Source: Zea mays (lineage: Eukaryota > Streptophyta > Magnoliopsida > Poales > Poaceae). From it: a DNA stretch of 64,000 bases. This document shows, one piece after another, positions 23,553 to 35,600 of the stretch; the first letter of the stretch is position 1; each line of letters opens with the position of its first letter. The notes under the pieces are model-generated. The model saw only the letters and a program-made list of their open reading frames with translations, ran no database searches and had not been told where the DNA came from. Both the position numbers and the translations under genes were made by a program. Where the stretch lies: assembly GCF_902167145.1 (NCBI RefSeq), contig NC_050100.1, positions 191,883,439 to 191,947,438 on the forward strand, written 5' to 3'.

Positions 23553-23784
23553 AGAATTCGCCTACTCCGAATGAAGCAGGAAATAGCGCAACCTCCAGTG
23601 CTCTGGGTGAAGACTACCTCCTACAAACCAGGAATAGAGAATTCACCTACTCGGAGAACCCCATTGTCCACCTCATCCACGAAAAAATGGACGCGGGTTG
23701 CAAGGCAAAAAGAAGCAAACGAAATAAAGACCCGTCAAGCTGCTCTTCTGGCACCTTCGCCCTCAAAGGAGAACAGAGAGAAGC

Positions 23785-25530
23785 TTGTCGTCACGACAAC
23801 TCCATTCTACCCCGATGTCCTCTTCATCGGGGGAAGAGTGGAATCGTCCCCCATCTCCGACGACAAGCCAACCGTGCCTGGGGAAGAACCTCTTCAGCGA
23901 GAATCTCGCCGACGAAGGAACCGATGCCGGAATGCTCGGTGACATCATGAAGCCGGAGAACGAGACCCGGTGCAGCTTGTATCACGAGATGAGATCTCGG
24001 AGGTGGGAGAAACTTCTGATGAACGAGTCTTCTGGGAAAGGAGGAATTCCCGCCGACGTGATCGTCGGCAGGCTCAAGAGCAAGCCGAGCAGGAGGCGAG
24101 ACAACACCAAGAGAACCCTCTCTTCGGACGAAACCTAATCTCCGACTTCACCCGAGCCATGAACACACCGAGCGAGGTCGGTGGAGTGTTGGCCCGGATA
24201 GCTGATGGCCTCCCCCGAACTCCAGATGTTGAGGGCTATCGGCGGCTGCTCACACGGGCAGCTAATCATCTTCTGCCTCTCGCTCATCCTCTGAGCGATC
24301 TACGACACGCCATCAATAGTCGGCGGGATGCGTGGAGCTCCATCAATGCTTCGCGCGAACGACGACGTGAGAACAAGATTCGGCGTCGAGAAGAGTATGA
24401 TCAGGATCATGACATCCCTGCACGAAGTCAGGCCACTAGGGTTGAGTCGGCAACGACTTCAACTAGCGGCACAACCTGGGGACGGTCGAGGCAGCACATC
24501 AGCAACTCCCCTCCTCGGGACCAACACCACAATCGTTGATAGGAGGAGACGTGTGGAGTATCTGCGCTCACTCCATGTCTCAGGGCCATTCAGTGGCCCC
24601 CAAACTTCAAAGTTTCCAACGTCGACAAGTACGAGCCTAAGCAAGACCCGGGAGGCTGGTTGGCTGTCTATACCACCGCTGCCCAGACCGCTGGGACAAC
24701 TGAGGATGTGATGATTGCGTACTTGCCCATCGTCCTTGGGCAAGATGCATTGCAATGGCTACGACACCTACCCCGACACTGCATCGACGATTGGAGCGAC
24801 TTCAGTCGGTGTTTTATCGCCAACTTCCAATCCCTCTCCGACAAGCCAGCGCAGCCATGAGACCTCAAATCCATCAGGCACCGAGGGGATGAGACTCCTC
24901 GGTCGTACCTCAAAAGGTTTCAGACCATGAGAAATCGTATTCCTGAGGTTGCTAAAGCAGCAGTGATCGAGGACTTCTACCGAGGATCTAATGACTCGGC
25001 CTTCGTTCGAGCCATACTACAAAAGGCGCCGACCACTTCCGAATAGCTGTTCAGGGAGGCGGACCTCTACATCACCACCGATGAGCGTGCCCAGGACCTC
25101 ATCGGGGGAACGAAGCCCACTCCATCTGCACCACGACGCGACATGAACTAGCAAACTGACAAGCGTTGGGAGAAGAGGTCTCGTGAAGAAGTCCATGCCA
25201 CTGGACCACCCGTCTCTCGTGCCTGAGGGGCACCCTGCGGAGGCGAACGAACATTGGACGACATCCTCGACGCCCAGTGCCCGTACCACAAGGATATGTG
25301 TCATACCCTCTGGAACTGCAGAGACTTCAAGCACTCCGTCGGGAATGGCCGACCCTTCTAACCTCTACCACCTCCCCCACCATGAGGAGGACCCGAAGAA
25401 CCTCGACAACCTCAGCAGCAGGAAGGGGGAGGAGGCGAAGTGTTCCCGCGCGTCGATGGAGAAGTCAACGTCATCTTCGGCAGACACAGGTCATAAGAGA
25501 ACAAAAGGCAGTAGAAGCTCAACGATCGAC
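23785..25530 (+). pseudogene. Grande-like gag
   Basis: A Ser/Arg-rich N-terminal region (23785-24540) includes DFTRAMNTPSEVGGVLARI. After a frameshift near 24560, the capsid core follows (24590-25010, motifs YEPKQDPGGWLAVY and ALQWLRHLP). Downstream a decayed knuckle-like CPYHKDMCHTLWNC is visible near 25275. In-frame stops: TGA 24858, TAG 25044, TAG 25149. Gag would assemble virus-like particles. The coding is inactive in this copy. Confidence 0.75.
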
Positions 25531-28500
25531 AGATACTGGTGGCGGCCACCAGTGCTCCCGCCCCGTATCGATGGTCAGAACACTCGATCACCTTTACTCA
25601 GGTGGATCAATGGCTCAACTTCGATCATCCAGGCAAGTACCCGCTCCTCATCGATCTGGTGATCCGAGAGAGCAGGGTAAAGAAGGTGTTGGTGGATGGG
25701 GTAAGCAGCATCAACGTCACCTTCCCCCGGACACTCTTAGGCTTGGGAGTCGCACTCAAAGAGCTCCACGAGCCATACACTCCTTTTTCGGCATTGTGCC
25801 GACCGAAGGAGAATACCCGCTTGGGCACATCTACATGCCTATCACCTTTGGAACTTCAGAAAACTATCAAACCGAGTTCTTGAGGTTCGAGGTAGCAAGC
25901 TTCGACTGCGGATACAACACCATCATCGGTAGGCCAGGATTAGCAAAATTTATGGCCATTCCACACTATTCGTACATGATATTGAAGACGCCAGGACCAC
26001 AAGGAATCATCACCGTGCGCGCTGACTTCCAAGGCGCCGCGGAATGTTTTCGAGTGGCCATTCAGGCGGCCCTCACCACCAAACCACCGACGACTTCCTC
26101 TGTGCAGGCAAACTCAAAGCCTGGGGAAGACCACATGATACCTGCGAATGAAGCTCAAGCCGTGACCTCTATGCAGCCGACTGAGGAGACGAAGAGAATC
26201 AACCTCGGGTTCGCTGATGAACGCAACACTGTCATCATTAGCTCCAGCCTGGACGACAAATAGGAAGGCGCGCTCGTCCAGTTTCTGCAAGATAACCGAG
26301 ACGTATTCGCATGGCAGCCTACGGATATGCCGGGAGTCCCGAGAGAACTGGCCGAGCACAAACTAAAGGTCTATCCCCGGGCAAGGCCGACACGACAAAA
26401 GTTGCGTCGTTTCACGCCTGACAAGAGAGAAGTTATTCGCGCCGAGCTAGCTCGCTTAGTCGCAGCAGGGTTCATTAGAGAAGTACTGCATCCTGAGTGG
26501 TTAGCAAATCCTGTTCTTCTGCTCAAAAAGAGTAAAGTGGATTGGCGCATGTGCGTCGACTATACAGATCTCAACAAACACTGTCCGAAGGATCCCTTCG
26601 GACTTCCTAGAATAGATCAGGTGGTAGATTCGACCGCTGGATGTTCTATGTTGTCCTTCCTGGACTGCTACTCTGGATACCATCAAATCAGCCTGGCAAA
26701 AGAAGATGAGGAAAAAACTGCATTCATTACCCCCGTTTGGAGCTTTCTGCTATACCTCCATGCCAATTGGCTTCATGAACGCTGGAGCGACTTACCAGAG
26801 AGCTATTCAAACATGCTTAGCCGATCACTGGGGCAAGCGGGTAGAAGCTTATGTTGATGATGTGGTGATTAAAACAGAAAACTCAGAAAACTTCATTGAG
26901 GATTTGCAGCTGGTCTTCAACAGCCTGAGGCGGTACCGGTGGAAGCTCAATCTAGAAAAATGTGTCTTTGGAGTACTAGCAGGGAAGTTGCTCGGATTCA
27001 TTGCCAGCCACCGAGGAATTGAAGCTAACCCGGAAAAAAATCGAGGCTATCATGAGAATGGAAGCACCACAATCCCAGAAGAAAGTGCAAAGGCTTACTG
27101 GATGCATGGCAGCCTTGAGCAGGTTCATATCAAGGCTAGGAGAAAAAGGCTTACCATTCTACAAATTGCTCAAGAAGGTAGACAAGTTCCAATGGACCAC
27201 AGAAGCACAGGAAGCTCTCGATGCACTAAAGAAGTTCTTGACCATGCCACCACTACTAAAGCCGCCATGTCGAGCCATGCCAGATCAGCCGGCAGAAGAT
27301 CTGCTGTTATACATCTCCTACACGACTCACGTGGTAAGCACCACGCTAGTAGTCAAGCGGACAGAGGAAGGGCACACATATCCAGTACAGCATCCGGTCT
27401 ACTTCATCAGTGAAGTTCTGGGACCCTCTAAAAAGAAGTATCCTCAAGTTCAAAAACTATTGTACGCAGTACTTCTAGCTGCTCGTAAGCTCCGTCACTA
27501 CTTTGACGATCACAAAGTAATAGTAGTCACCGGGTTTCCAATAGGGGATATTGTTCACAACAAAGAAGCCATTGGAAGAATAGCCAAGTGGGCCTATGAG
27601 CTGGGAGCTCACGACATTGAGTTTCGGCCTCACACAGCAATAAAGACTCAAGCACTAGTTGACTTCGTATCAGAATGGACTGAGCAACAAGTACCAGACA
27701 ACCCGGAGGCTACAGAAGTATGGTGAATGTATTTCGATGGCTCGCTGGAGCTACAGGGAGCAAGCGCAGGAATCCTCTTCATTGCCCCTGGAGGCGAGCA
27801 ACTCAAATATGCTCTTCAGTTGTCATTCTCAGCATCAAATAATGCAACAGAATATGAAGCTCTGATCCATGGATTAAACATTGCCATATCACTGGGCATT
27901 AAGAGGTTGATGGTATACGGAGATTCGCTAGTGGTCATAAGTCAGATAAATAAAGACTGGGATTGCTCAACTGATTCTATGGGCAAGTACTGTACAACCA
28001 TCCGAAAATTAGAAGACAAATTTGAAGGCCTGAAATTTCATCACGTGGAAAGAGATCGCAACGCAGCAGCATACGTGTTGTCGAAACTAGGATCCAGTCG
28101 AGCTCAGGTCCCACCCGGAGTTTTTGTCCAGGAAGTGTCACGCCTAAGCATTCCCTCAGATCAGGCGGAAGAGTGCAATGCTTTAAGCCAGCTAGAGTCA
28201 GACTCTAATGACTGGAGAGAGCCTATCATTAGGTATATAAAGAATGAAGAAGAACCGGATGATAAGGCCACAACAGAACGCATCGCAAGACAGTCGGCCC
28301 ACTACACCCTCATAGGGGACACACTATACAGAAGGGGTGCAACAGGAGTCCTCATGAAGTGCATTTCCTCGGTTACTGGGAGACAACTACTAGATGAGAT
28401 TCATGCTGGATAGTGTGGAATACACGCAGCATCTAGAACTCTGGTTGGGAAAGTCTTCAGGTCTGGTTTCTATTGGCCAACAGTAAAGAGTGATGCAGTC

Positions 28501-29451
28501 GAGTTAGTCTAGAGATATGAAGCTTGCCAATTTTTGTCAAAGCAACAACATTTACCAGCACAGCAGCTGCAGACCATACATGTAACATGGCCATTTGCGT
28601 GCTGGGGACTGGACATGATTGGACCCTTCAAGAAAGCTCAGGGAGGCTATACTCACGCGTTGGTCGCGATCGATAAATTCACCAAATGGATAGAGTACAA
28701 ACCCATTGCTTCTTTAACTTCAGCCAAGGCAGTGGAATTCATACAAGATATAATATTCAGGTTTGGGATACCAAATAACATCATAACCGACCTGGGATCC
28801 AACTTCACTAGCTTTGAATTCTTTTATTTCTACGAACAACGGAGCATCCAGATCAAATATGCATCAGTAGCACACCCAAGAGCTAATGGTCAGGTAGAAA
28901 GGGCTAATGGAATGATACTGGAAGCACTCAGGAAGAAAGTCTTCAACAAGAATGAAAAGTTCGCAGGGAAGTGGATCAGAGAGTTACCTTATGTGGTTTG
29001 GAGCCTAAGAACTCCACCCAGTCGAGCTCTGCATGGAAACACCCCTTTCTTCATGGTCTATGGTTCGGAGGCAGTGCTACCTGTCGACCTTAGGTTTGGG
29101 GCACCAAGGCTAGTCTTCGAAAGCATAACTGAAGCAGAAGCTACCAGGCTAGAAGATATTGATGTGCTGGAGGAAGAGCGATTGAATACAGTAATTCAGT
29201 CAGCCAGATACCAACAGACCCTGAGGCGCTATCATAATAAGGCTATACGACATCGATCCTTTGTAGTGGGAGACTTGGTCCTTCGCCGAATTCTAACGGG
29301 AGAAGGACGGCATAAATTGTCACCGCTATGGGAAGGACCATTCATGATATCGGAGGTCACTCGGCCAGGATCATACTGGCTTACTCAAATGGATGGCATG
29401 GAAGTGAGGAATTCATGGAATATAGAGTATCTCAGGAAGTTTTACCCTTAG
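25531..29451 (+). pseudogene. Grande-like pro-pol with dual RNase H
   Basis: Protease about 25540-26000: the active-site box reads VDGVSS instead of the expected DGGSS, and a frameshift lies near 25790. TAG at 26261 separates it from RT. RT 26264-26990 has DYTDLNKHCPKDPF and, after a frameshift near 26740, YVDDVVI. The Gypsy RNase H (27000-27723) ends at TGA 27724. It is followed by a second, archaeal-type RNase H starting MYFDGS (27727-28080), the Tat-lineage dual arrangement. Integrase 28390-29451: HHCC finger with TAG at 28411 and 28510, core residues in GLDMIGPF, IITDLGSNF and GQVERANG, and a GPY/F-like LSPLWEGPF at the C-terminus. The integrase core from 28534 to 29451 is open. Confidence 0.85.
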
Positions 29452-29577
29452 CAAGAGCTATCGGAGCAACGTTGTACTCTGTAATTGGAAAATACGTTAT
29501 CAATAAAAGATTTCATTCTCGAAGGCATTCAAACTATTGGTTATCAATTGACTTCGACTTGATTAGACTTGGAATCA

Positions 29578-29995
29578 ACACACTTACTCGATTTAGGGTG
29601 ACCACTATACCCTACCAACGGAGCAATCAGCTTAAGTCGGCAATAACTTAAGGTGGTGCAACATGCTCGCGCTTACTCGACTTAGGGTGACCACTATACC
29701 CTACTAATGGAGCAATCGACTTAAGTCGGCAATGACTTAAGACGGTGCAACATGCTCGCGCTTACTCGACTTAGGGTGACCACTATACCCTACTAACGGA
29801 GCAATCAGCTTAAGTCAGCAATGACTTAAGACGGTGCAACATGCTCGCGCTTACTGACTTAGGGTGACCACTATACCCTACTAACGAAGCAATCGGCTTA
29901 AGTCGGCAACGACTTAAGACGGTGCGACATGCTCACGTCTACTCATCTTAGGGCAACTACTATGCCTTACTAGCCAAGCGATTGGCATAAGTCAG
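29578..29995. repeat. 89-bp tandem repeat downstream of pol
   Basis: About 4.6 units. The landmark TTAGGGTGACCACTATACCC recurs at about 29593, 29682, 29771, 29859 and, degenerate, 29948, spacing 88-89 bp. Each unit carries an inner CTTAAGTCGGCAATGACTTAAG palindrome-like core. It lies between the integrase stop and the 3' end of the antisense gene. Confidence 0.9.
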
Positions 29996-30661
29996 GAAAA
30001 AAACTCCAAAACCAGCACACCGCATTTTCTTTCGCAATCGGTCAAGATGATTGTTACATCCTGATAAGAGAAACAAGTGTTATAGTTGTCAGCGCCAGGG
30101 GCACATTCTAATGCTCCATCCACCGAATATCCAAGCACAATGATCACAAACACAAATACATTCAATATCTTCTAAACACGTCACTACGGCGAAACATCTC
30201 TATTTGGCAATGTCTTTCACAAGGGCAATTGAGGAAGAAGGGCGACTCAATGCATCAGGCGCAGCCTTGACGTCGGCAACAATGTCATCAGGAACAACTA
30301 CACTGGGCCTTCTCATCAAGATCCGCCCCGCACGAATGGCTTTGTCCATAGCCTTATCACGCTGAGCCTTCAGAATGGTGCAGTTGTCTTCTGAAACTTT
30401 GGTAGCCAGTCGAGCGGCCTCTAGCTCCTGGGCGACTAACTTCTTGGAGGCACGCAGATCTTTGATGATGGAATCCTTGCTTGACACCAACTGTCTAAGC
30501 TGTAGGACCTCATCTTGGGACACTTGCAGGTCGCGACGATGATGATCCAGGTCTGACATAGTAAAACGATGGCTTCTCTCCAAGATGGTTAAGGAGTTGC
30601 TGACATCATGATACAACCTATCCAGATTGTCACGAGAAGCTGCAAGTGCTCGCCTCTTCTC

Positions 30662-30732
30662 CTACAGACAAGAATCAACTTTCAAGCATTCAGTAAGCAG
30701 TAAGCACGACAGAGCCAATTAAGGAAGTTTAC
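30662..30732 (-). other. Predicted intron in antisense ORF
   Basis: Minus-strand donor CATGAG/GTAAAC and acceptor TTGTCTGTAG/GAGAAG. It has a pyrimidine-rich end and in-frame stops inside, and the flanking exons are both coiled-coil coding. Companion introns: 31217-31144 (GTAACT...GATGACAG) and 31006-30933 (GTAACT...TTTGTCAG). Confidence 0.65.
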
Positions 30733-31489
30733 CTCATGAGCTGCCCTTTCAGAGTTAAGCTGAGCATTGAGAGAAAAATTCAAAGAATGCACATCATCCA
30801 AAGAAGCAGAAACCCGAGCCAGGTCGGTCTGACTTTGAGAATACTTCTCTTCAAGGTCAGAGTACCGTCGGGTTGAGTCGGCTTGATGTTGAAGATGTTT
30901 CTCCTCAAGCTCAGAGCACCGCTGAGCCATATCTGACAAAGCAGTCAAAGAAGGATACACGGTTAAAAACAAGTTGATCAATCAGCCAAGGAAGAAACAA
31001 AGTTACCAACCAGCATTTGACGCCTTCAAATCAGCTATCTGTTTCTGAAGCAGCAATGGGTTCCACTGCGTCAGAGACAGAGCCCTTTCTGGGATAGTGG
31101 CACCGTGTGATCTCAACTAAGCGGACATTCCGTCAACCAAAGCCTGTCATCAAAGACAAATGAGTACAGGGAAGATGATTTACCAGGAGGAACAATAGAA
31201 CGAAAGAGCTGAGTTACCTGAAGATTGGAAAAAAATGAGGGTAATCCCAAGTCAGGAGAAGCTGCGGCGTAGCTCGATGAAGGAAGATCAACCAGAAAAA
31301 TTTGAAGAACATTGTCAGGGGTTGACTCAGCCCCGCCAGCGGATATCAGAATTCTTGCATCTAGCTCGTCGACCTCCAAGGCGACTCGTTTGCTCAAAGT
31401 CAAAGAAGCATGCATCGCCATCACCCCATCAGATCGTGGTGGAGATGACCCGACATGGACATCCATGGAGGTGTGGGAAGGAGAGCTCA

Positions 31490-31670
31490 CCTGGACACCC
31501 TCAGGGGCTGGGTTGTAGCTCGCGCCCCCCACAAGAGCCGGATCATTACCGGCAACACCCTCGGGGGCTGGGTTGTAGCTCACGCTACCCACCAGAGCCG
31601 GATCACTACCGGCGACACCCTTGGGGCTGGGTAACTGCTAGAACCACCCTCGGGGGCTGGGTTTTCCGCA
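31490..31670. repeat. 60-bp tandem repeat in antisense ORF
   Basis: Units beginning ACCCTCGGGGGCTGGGTTGT start near 31497, 31557 and 31617. On the minus strand each codes for a 20-residue repeat. Confidence 0.8.
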
Positions 31671-32070
31671 ACACCCACCTCTAAGGCTGAAGGATCCTCA
31701 GTCACCTCCATGGGAGTCGGGCAATCCTAACCAACTTCTTGACATCGAAGACTACCTTCCAAAGTCGACGATGCGCGAGATACTGCTCGGGATACCTCTA
31801 ATCCCACGTCTGGAATTCTAGAGCAAACATCCATCATGTCGCTAGCAATCGGCTCCGACAGCATATCTTCAGGAATGACATCCTCAAGGGCCTGATCAAA
31901 ATCAGTTATGGACAATTCTTGAAGGCTGACAAGAGCAGACAGAGCTGGAGAAGGAATATCACTAACCCCCTACTACCTCTGTAACGCTGGCTATTCTTAT
32001 GAATTAGCGGAACTTCTTCTTCCTCTTCTTCATCCTCATCAAAAATACGGACAATAGCCGGTGCACGGTC

Positions 32071-32264
32071 ACACCCATTGGGATCAGCTTCTACACGGTC
32101 ACACCCATTGGGTTCAGCTTCTGCACGGTCGCACCCATTGGGTTCAGCTTCTGCACGGTCACACCCATTGGGGCCAGCTTCTGGACGGTCACACCCATTG
32201 GGATCAGCTTCAACAAGGTCACACCCATTGGGGTCAGCTTCAACATGTACACCACCATTGGGAT
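32071..32264. repeat. 30-bp tandem repeat coding for decapeptides
   Basis: CACCCATTGGG recurs every 30 bp, seven times (32071, 32101, 32131, 32161, 32191, 32221, 32251). On the minus strand it encodes a 10-residue repeat with the core PNGCD. The nested chromovirus inserted at the end of this array. Confidence 0.95.
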
Positions 32265-34104
32265 TGAAGCGTCCCAATCCTCTGGGACTCAAATGTGATA
32301 CAATTACTAGTCCCGGGAGGCTAGTAAACACATTTATACAACAGATGATTTCAGATCTACTTAAACGAGACAAACCTATAAAGGTGGCGATCAACTTTAA
32401 GAGTTGGTCCACAACTCAGGACATATCATCAGAGTGGGGCTGAAGCAGCCCGATATACGCAGCGAAGCAAATCAGCGGTCCAACAGCCACATGCAAGGTT
32501 GGGAACAGTCGTAACTCTTACCCGATCTCCTCTTTCTGAAAAAAAATAAATAAGCAAGGGTGAGTACAAACGTACTCAGCAGCCCACCTTCACCCGCGGA
32601 ATGGGGAAGTCAGATATAATGCATGGAATATGTGGAGCTCAGGATATTTTGCAGAAACAACAATATTTTATGCAGGGTTGTTTTGAAAAACATTTTGTAT
32701 TTTGCAAAGCGCATCCTCTCCAAAAGGAGCAGGAAGTTTTTCAGTATTAGAACAAAATCCCCTGGACTAAACCATCCAGGTATCTCAGCAGTTTCCCACT
32801 GGTTTTCATTTTCAAAAACAGCCAGTGGACTTCCCGTCCACCATAGCTCACGGCTCAACCGCCGGACCTTTTAAAATTTTTTTTCTCAAACGCACCCTTT
32901 TTTGAAAACAAAATATTAATTGCCATACCATACCAGACTCGTCCATTCCTGTTGACACAGACTATTCGAATAGGTTTTCAAACTCTGCGCAGAGGTGTAC
33001 ACTTTACCCACTAGTCCGGTTTCTGCGATCTCACCATCGTGAGACCCGAATGCCGAATCTCTTTCTTTCCTCGCACGTCCTAACCCTAACGGTTATACCG
33101 GAAGGAGTCAGGCCACCGCCATGTCCAAACCGGACAAAACATTCCCCCTCCTTATCCTCCCGGTGCTCCCCAGCCTTCATAACCCTAGGGTTGGACCGTA
33201 CGAGTTTAGATTGAGTGACTGCCCACACAGTCTCGAGTGGTTGTACTTATCATGAGTACAGGTAGCGAAAGATGACAAACCGGTCCTTATACGAGGGGAC
33301 AATCCTTCTGCTCACGCCTAAACCAGCTGAGCCATCACCTTAGGCCCTCCCCTAAACCAGGGAGTCCCTGATTATCCCACTCACAAGGTGATAAGGGTGA
33401 AAACCCTTCATCATACTCATTTTGAAAAGCATTTTCTTTTGAAAACTCACACATTTTCTCAAATCATTTGTAACAAATATATCAAGTATTGATTGCGGCA
33501 AGCGGCTGAGTGGCCATAATAACTTGTCTCAAAATCATATCATGCATAAAATAATAGGCTGAGGGTTGTGGTTGAAAAACATAGGTAATTTATGCATCAA
33601 AGGGATCCAGTGAGCTTGCCGTGCTTATTCGGCGAAGGGGAAGGAGAGCTCGCGGAACTGGCTTCTGGCTCCACCGCCTGGCGTAGACTTGCAGATCTGG
33701 CCTCCACGAGATGACACGAACGCTCCGATAGCAGGAGGGTGGACTGGAGGCGAAGCGACACTATGCGTGTAGCCGGCAGAGCGGAGTAACTGAGTGGGTG
33801 GGGTGTTTTCCTTGGCCGAGGGTGTTGAGTGTGTGTGGAGAGGGAGAGGGTAGCTGGGTGTATTTATAGCTGGGTGTATGTGGTGTAGCACAGTGAAGTT
33901 CACTGTTGGTGAGAATAGTGACGAATGAATCGTTTGACTTAGTATGAACAGAAGAGTTATAGGTAGAATATGGGACGAGAGTATTTTGGGAGTTTTCTGG
34001 AATATGAACCATGCTTAAGGGATGACATGGTTGGATAGGGAATAGTTTGATAAGAATTTAGAAACGAGAATTATTGGAATCTGAGTTTGGAAGCCTGGTT
34101 CGAA

Positions 34105-34168
34105 GAAATCTCAAGTTAAGCGTGCTCAACTTGGAGAAACCTAAGATGGGTGACCAGATGGGAAGTTC
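34105..34168 (+). other. 5S rRNA-like segment (left LTR)
   Basis: CAAGTTAAGCGTGCT and GATGGGTGACC...TGGGAAGT with the same spacing as in the solo LTR and in 5S rRNA; one base of the C-box is changed. Confidence 0.7.
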
Positions 34169-34287
34169 CCACTGGAAGGAAAATCACAGTCACCGGAGTT
34201 TGTATAACTAGAATATGGGTCTGGCTGGTCTTAGGTGGACTGGACAACATGATGGATGAGTAGTTGAAATTTGGGGTGATCGGATGA

Positions 34288-34626
34288 TCGATGAATAGTA
34301 ACAGCGAATAGTAACGATAAATAGTGACGGTAAATAGTGACGGTAAATAGTAACGGTAAATATTAACGGTAAATAGTAACGGTAAAATAGTGACGATAAA
34401 TAGTGACGGTAAAATAGTAACGGTAAATAGTAACGCTAAAAAGTAACGGTAAATAGTGACAGTAAATAGTGACGGTAAAATAGTGACGGTAAATAGTAAC
34501 GGTAAATAGTAACGGTAAAAAGTAACGGTAAAAAGTAACAGTAAATAGTAACGGTAAAAAGTAACGGTAAAAAGTAACGTTAAATAGTAACGGTAAAAAG
34601 TAACGGTAAATAGTAACGGTAAAATA
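34288..34626. repeat. 13-bp tandem array in left LTR
   Basis: Units of AGTAACGGTAAAT and close variants (AGTGACGGTAAAA), roughly 25 copies. The paired LTR has a shorter array at 40683-40970. Confidence 0.9.
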
Positions 34627-35565
34627 GTGATGGACGAACGATGAACGATGAATAGGAACTATGAATGAACGATGAACGATCGAATGATCGAACGAACGAA
34701 TGATCGGAATTTTGGCAGCATAACGGCAGGAAAAGGATTATTTGGATGAACGAACGGATGAACGATCGGACGAACGGACCATAAACGATCGGACGAACGA
34801 TCAAACGATCGGACGAACGAACGATCAGAATTTCGGCAGCATAACGGCAGGAAAAAGATTATTTGGACGAACGATCGAACGATCGGACGAACGAACCATG
34901 AACGATCGGACGAACGATCAAACGATCGGACGAACGAACGAACAACTAAGAACAGGGGGACGAACGATCGAAGAACGACCGAACGATCCTTGTGCTAGTG
35001 TGTGCTTGTGTGGAACATGGAGTGGGTGTGTGTGGGGGGGGGAGAGAGTTGCCATGAAATGGCTTGGGGTGGGATGAGAGGAGGCCCTTGCCCCTCTATT
35101 TATAGCCATGGTGGGGGGATTAGGGGGAGGGATGAGAGGATTAGTGGGAGGATGAGAGGATTAGTGGGAGATTAGCATGGATTTGTCTTATATGAGTGTA
35201 ATTAGCTTGTAGAGCTCACCGTATGACACCGGAGGCATACATATACGTATGAGCATGAAGAAAGTTATGAAGAAAATATTTGTGGGGGCTTGAAAAATAA
35301 TTCTGAAGGTATTTCTTAGGAAGAAAATACTTGGAGATATATCAGTGGAATATTTGGGTAGTATTTCTGAAAAGAATCAGAGGGGATCTCTGGGGAAATA
35401 TTTGTAGGATATTTTGAGGAGTATTTTTGGAGAGAATATAGACCACTATACTTTATTTGTTGATATCAACTCGCAAACAAACATTTTGAAATGAAATTTG
35501 AAATTCATTTTGAATTTAGAGCGAGTTTGAGATTATTTCAAGATTTGAATTTTTGGGATGCTACA

Positions 35566-35600
35566 AATCTACCCCACTTAAAAGGAATCTCGTCCTCGAG
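35566..35600 (-). other. Polypurine tract of the non-autonomous chromovirus
   Basis: In element orientation, AAAGGAATCTCG-type sequence inverted gives a purine run CTTTTAAGTGGGGTAGATT directly before the 3' LTR, as in other chromoviruses. A second, similar TACCCCACTTAAAAAG copy lies at 35998. Confidence 0.7.

Larger units (their letters stand above)
30200..32264 (-). pseudogene. Antisense ORF of Grande-like element, C-terminal part with introns
   Basis: This continues, on the minus strand, the ORF that starts near 49592; a 15.9 kb element now separates the halves. From the split at 32264 it encodes decapeptide repeats (PNGCDRAEA type), an acidic stretch, 20-residue repeats (SYNPAPEGV type), and then heptad-rich coiled coils (SELEEKHLQHQ..., LRQLVSSKDSIIKDL...). 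It ends IALVKDIAK at 30200. Three GT-AG introns of 71-74 bp fit: 31217-31144, 31006-30933 and 30732-30662. Stops occur (for example about 31975 and 31105), so this copy is probably inactive. Function unknown. Tat-lineage elements are known to carry antisense ORFs. Confidence 0.7.
32265..35565 (-). repeat. 3' LTR of the non-autonomous chromovirus (left copy)
   Basis: 3301 bp. It contains a 5S-like segment (34105-34168), an expanded 13-bp array (34288-34626), GAACGATCG-type repeats (34630-34990) and a minus-strand TATA box at 35096-35105. Confidence 0.9.

Noticed and set aside
29578..29995. CRISPR-like array
   Set aside because: Regular spacing, but the units are nearly identical throughout with no unique spacers, inside a eukaryotic retroelement.
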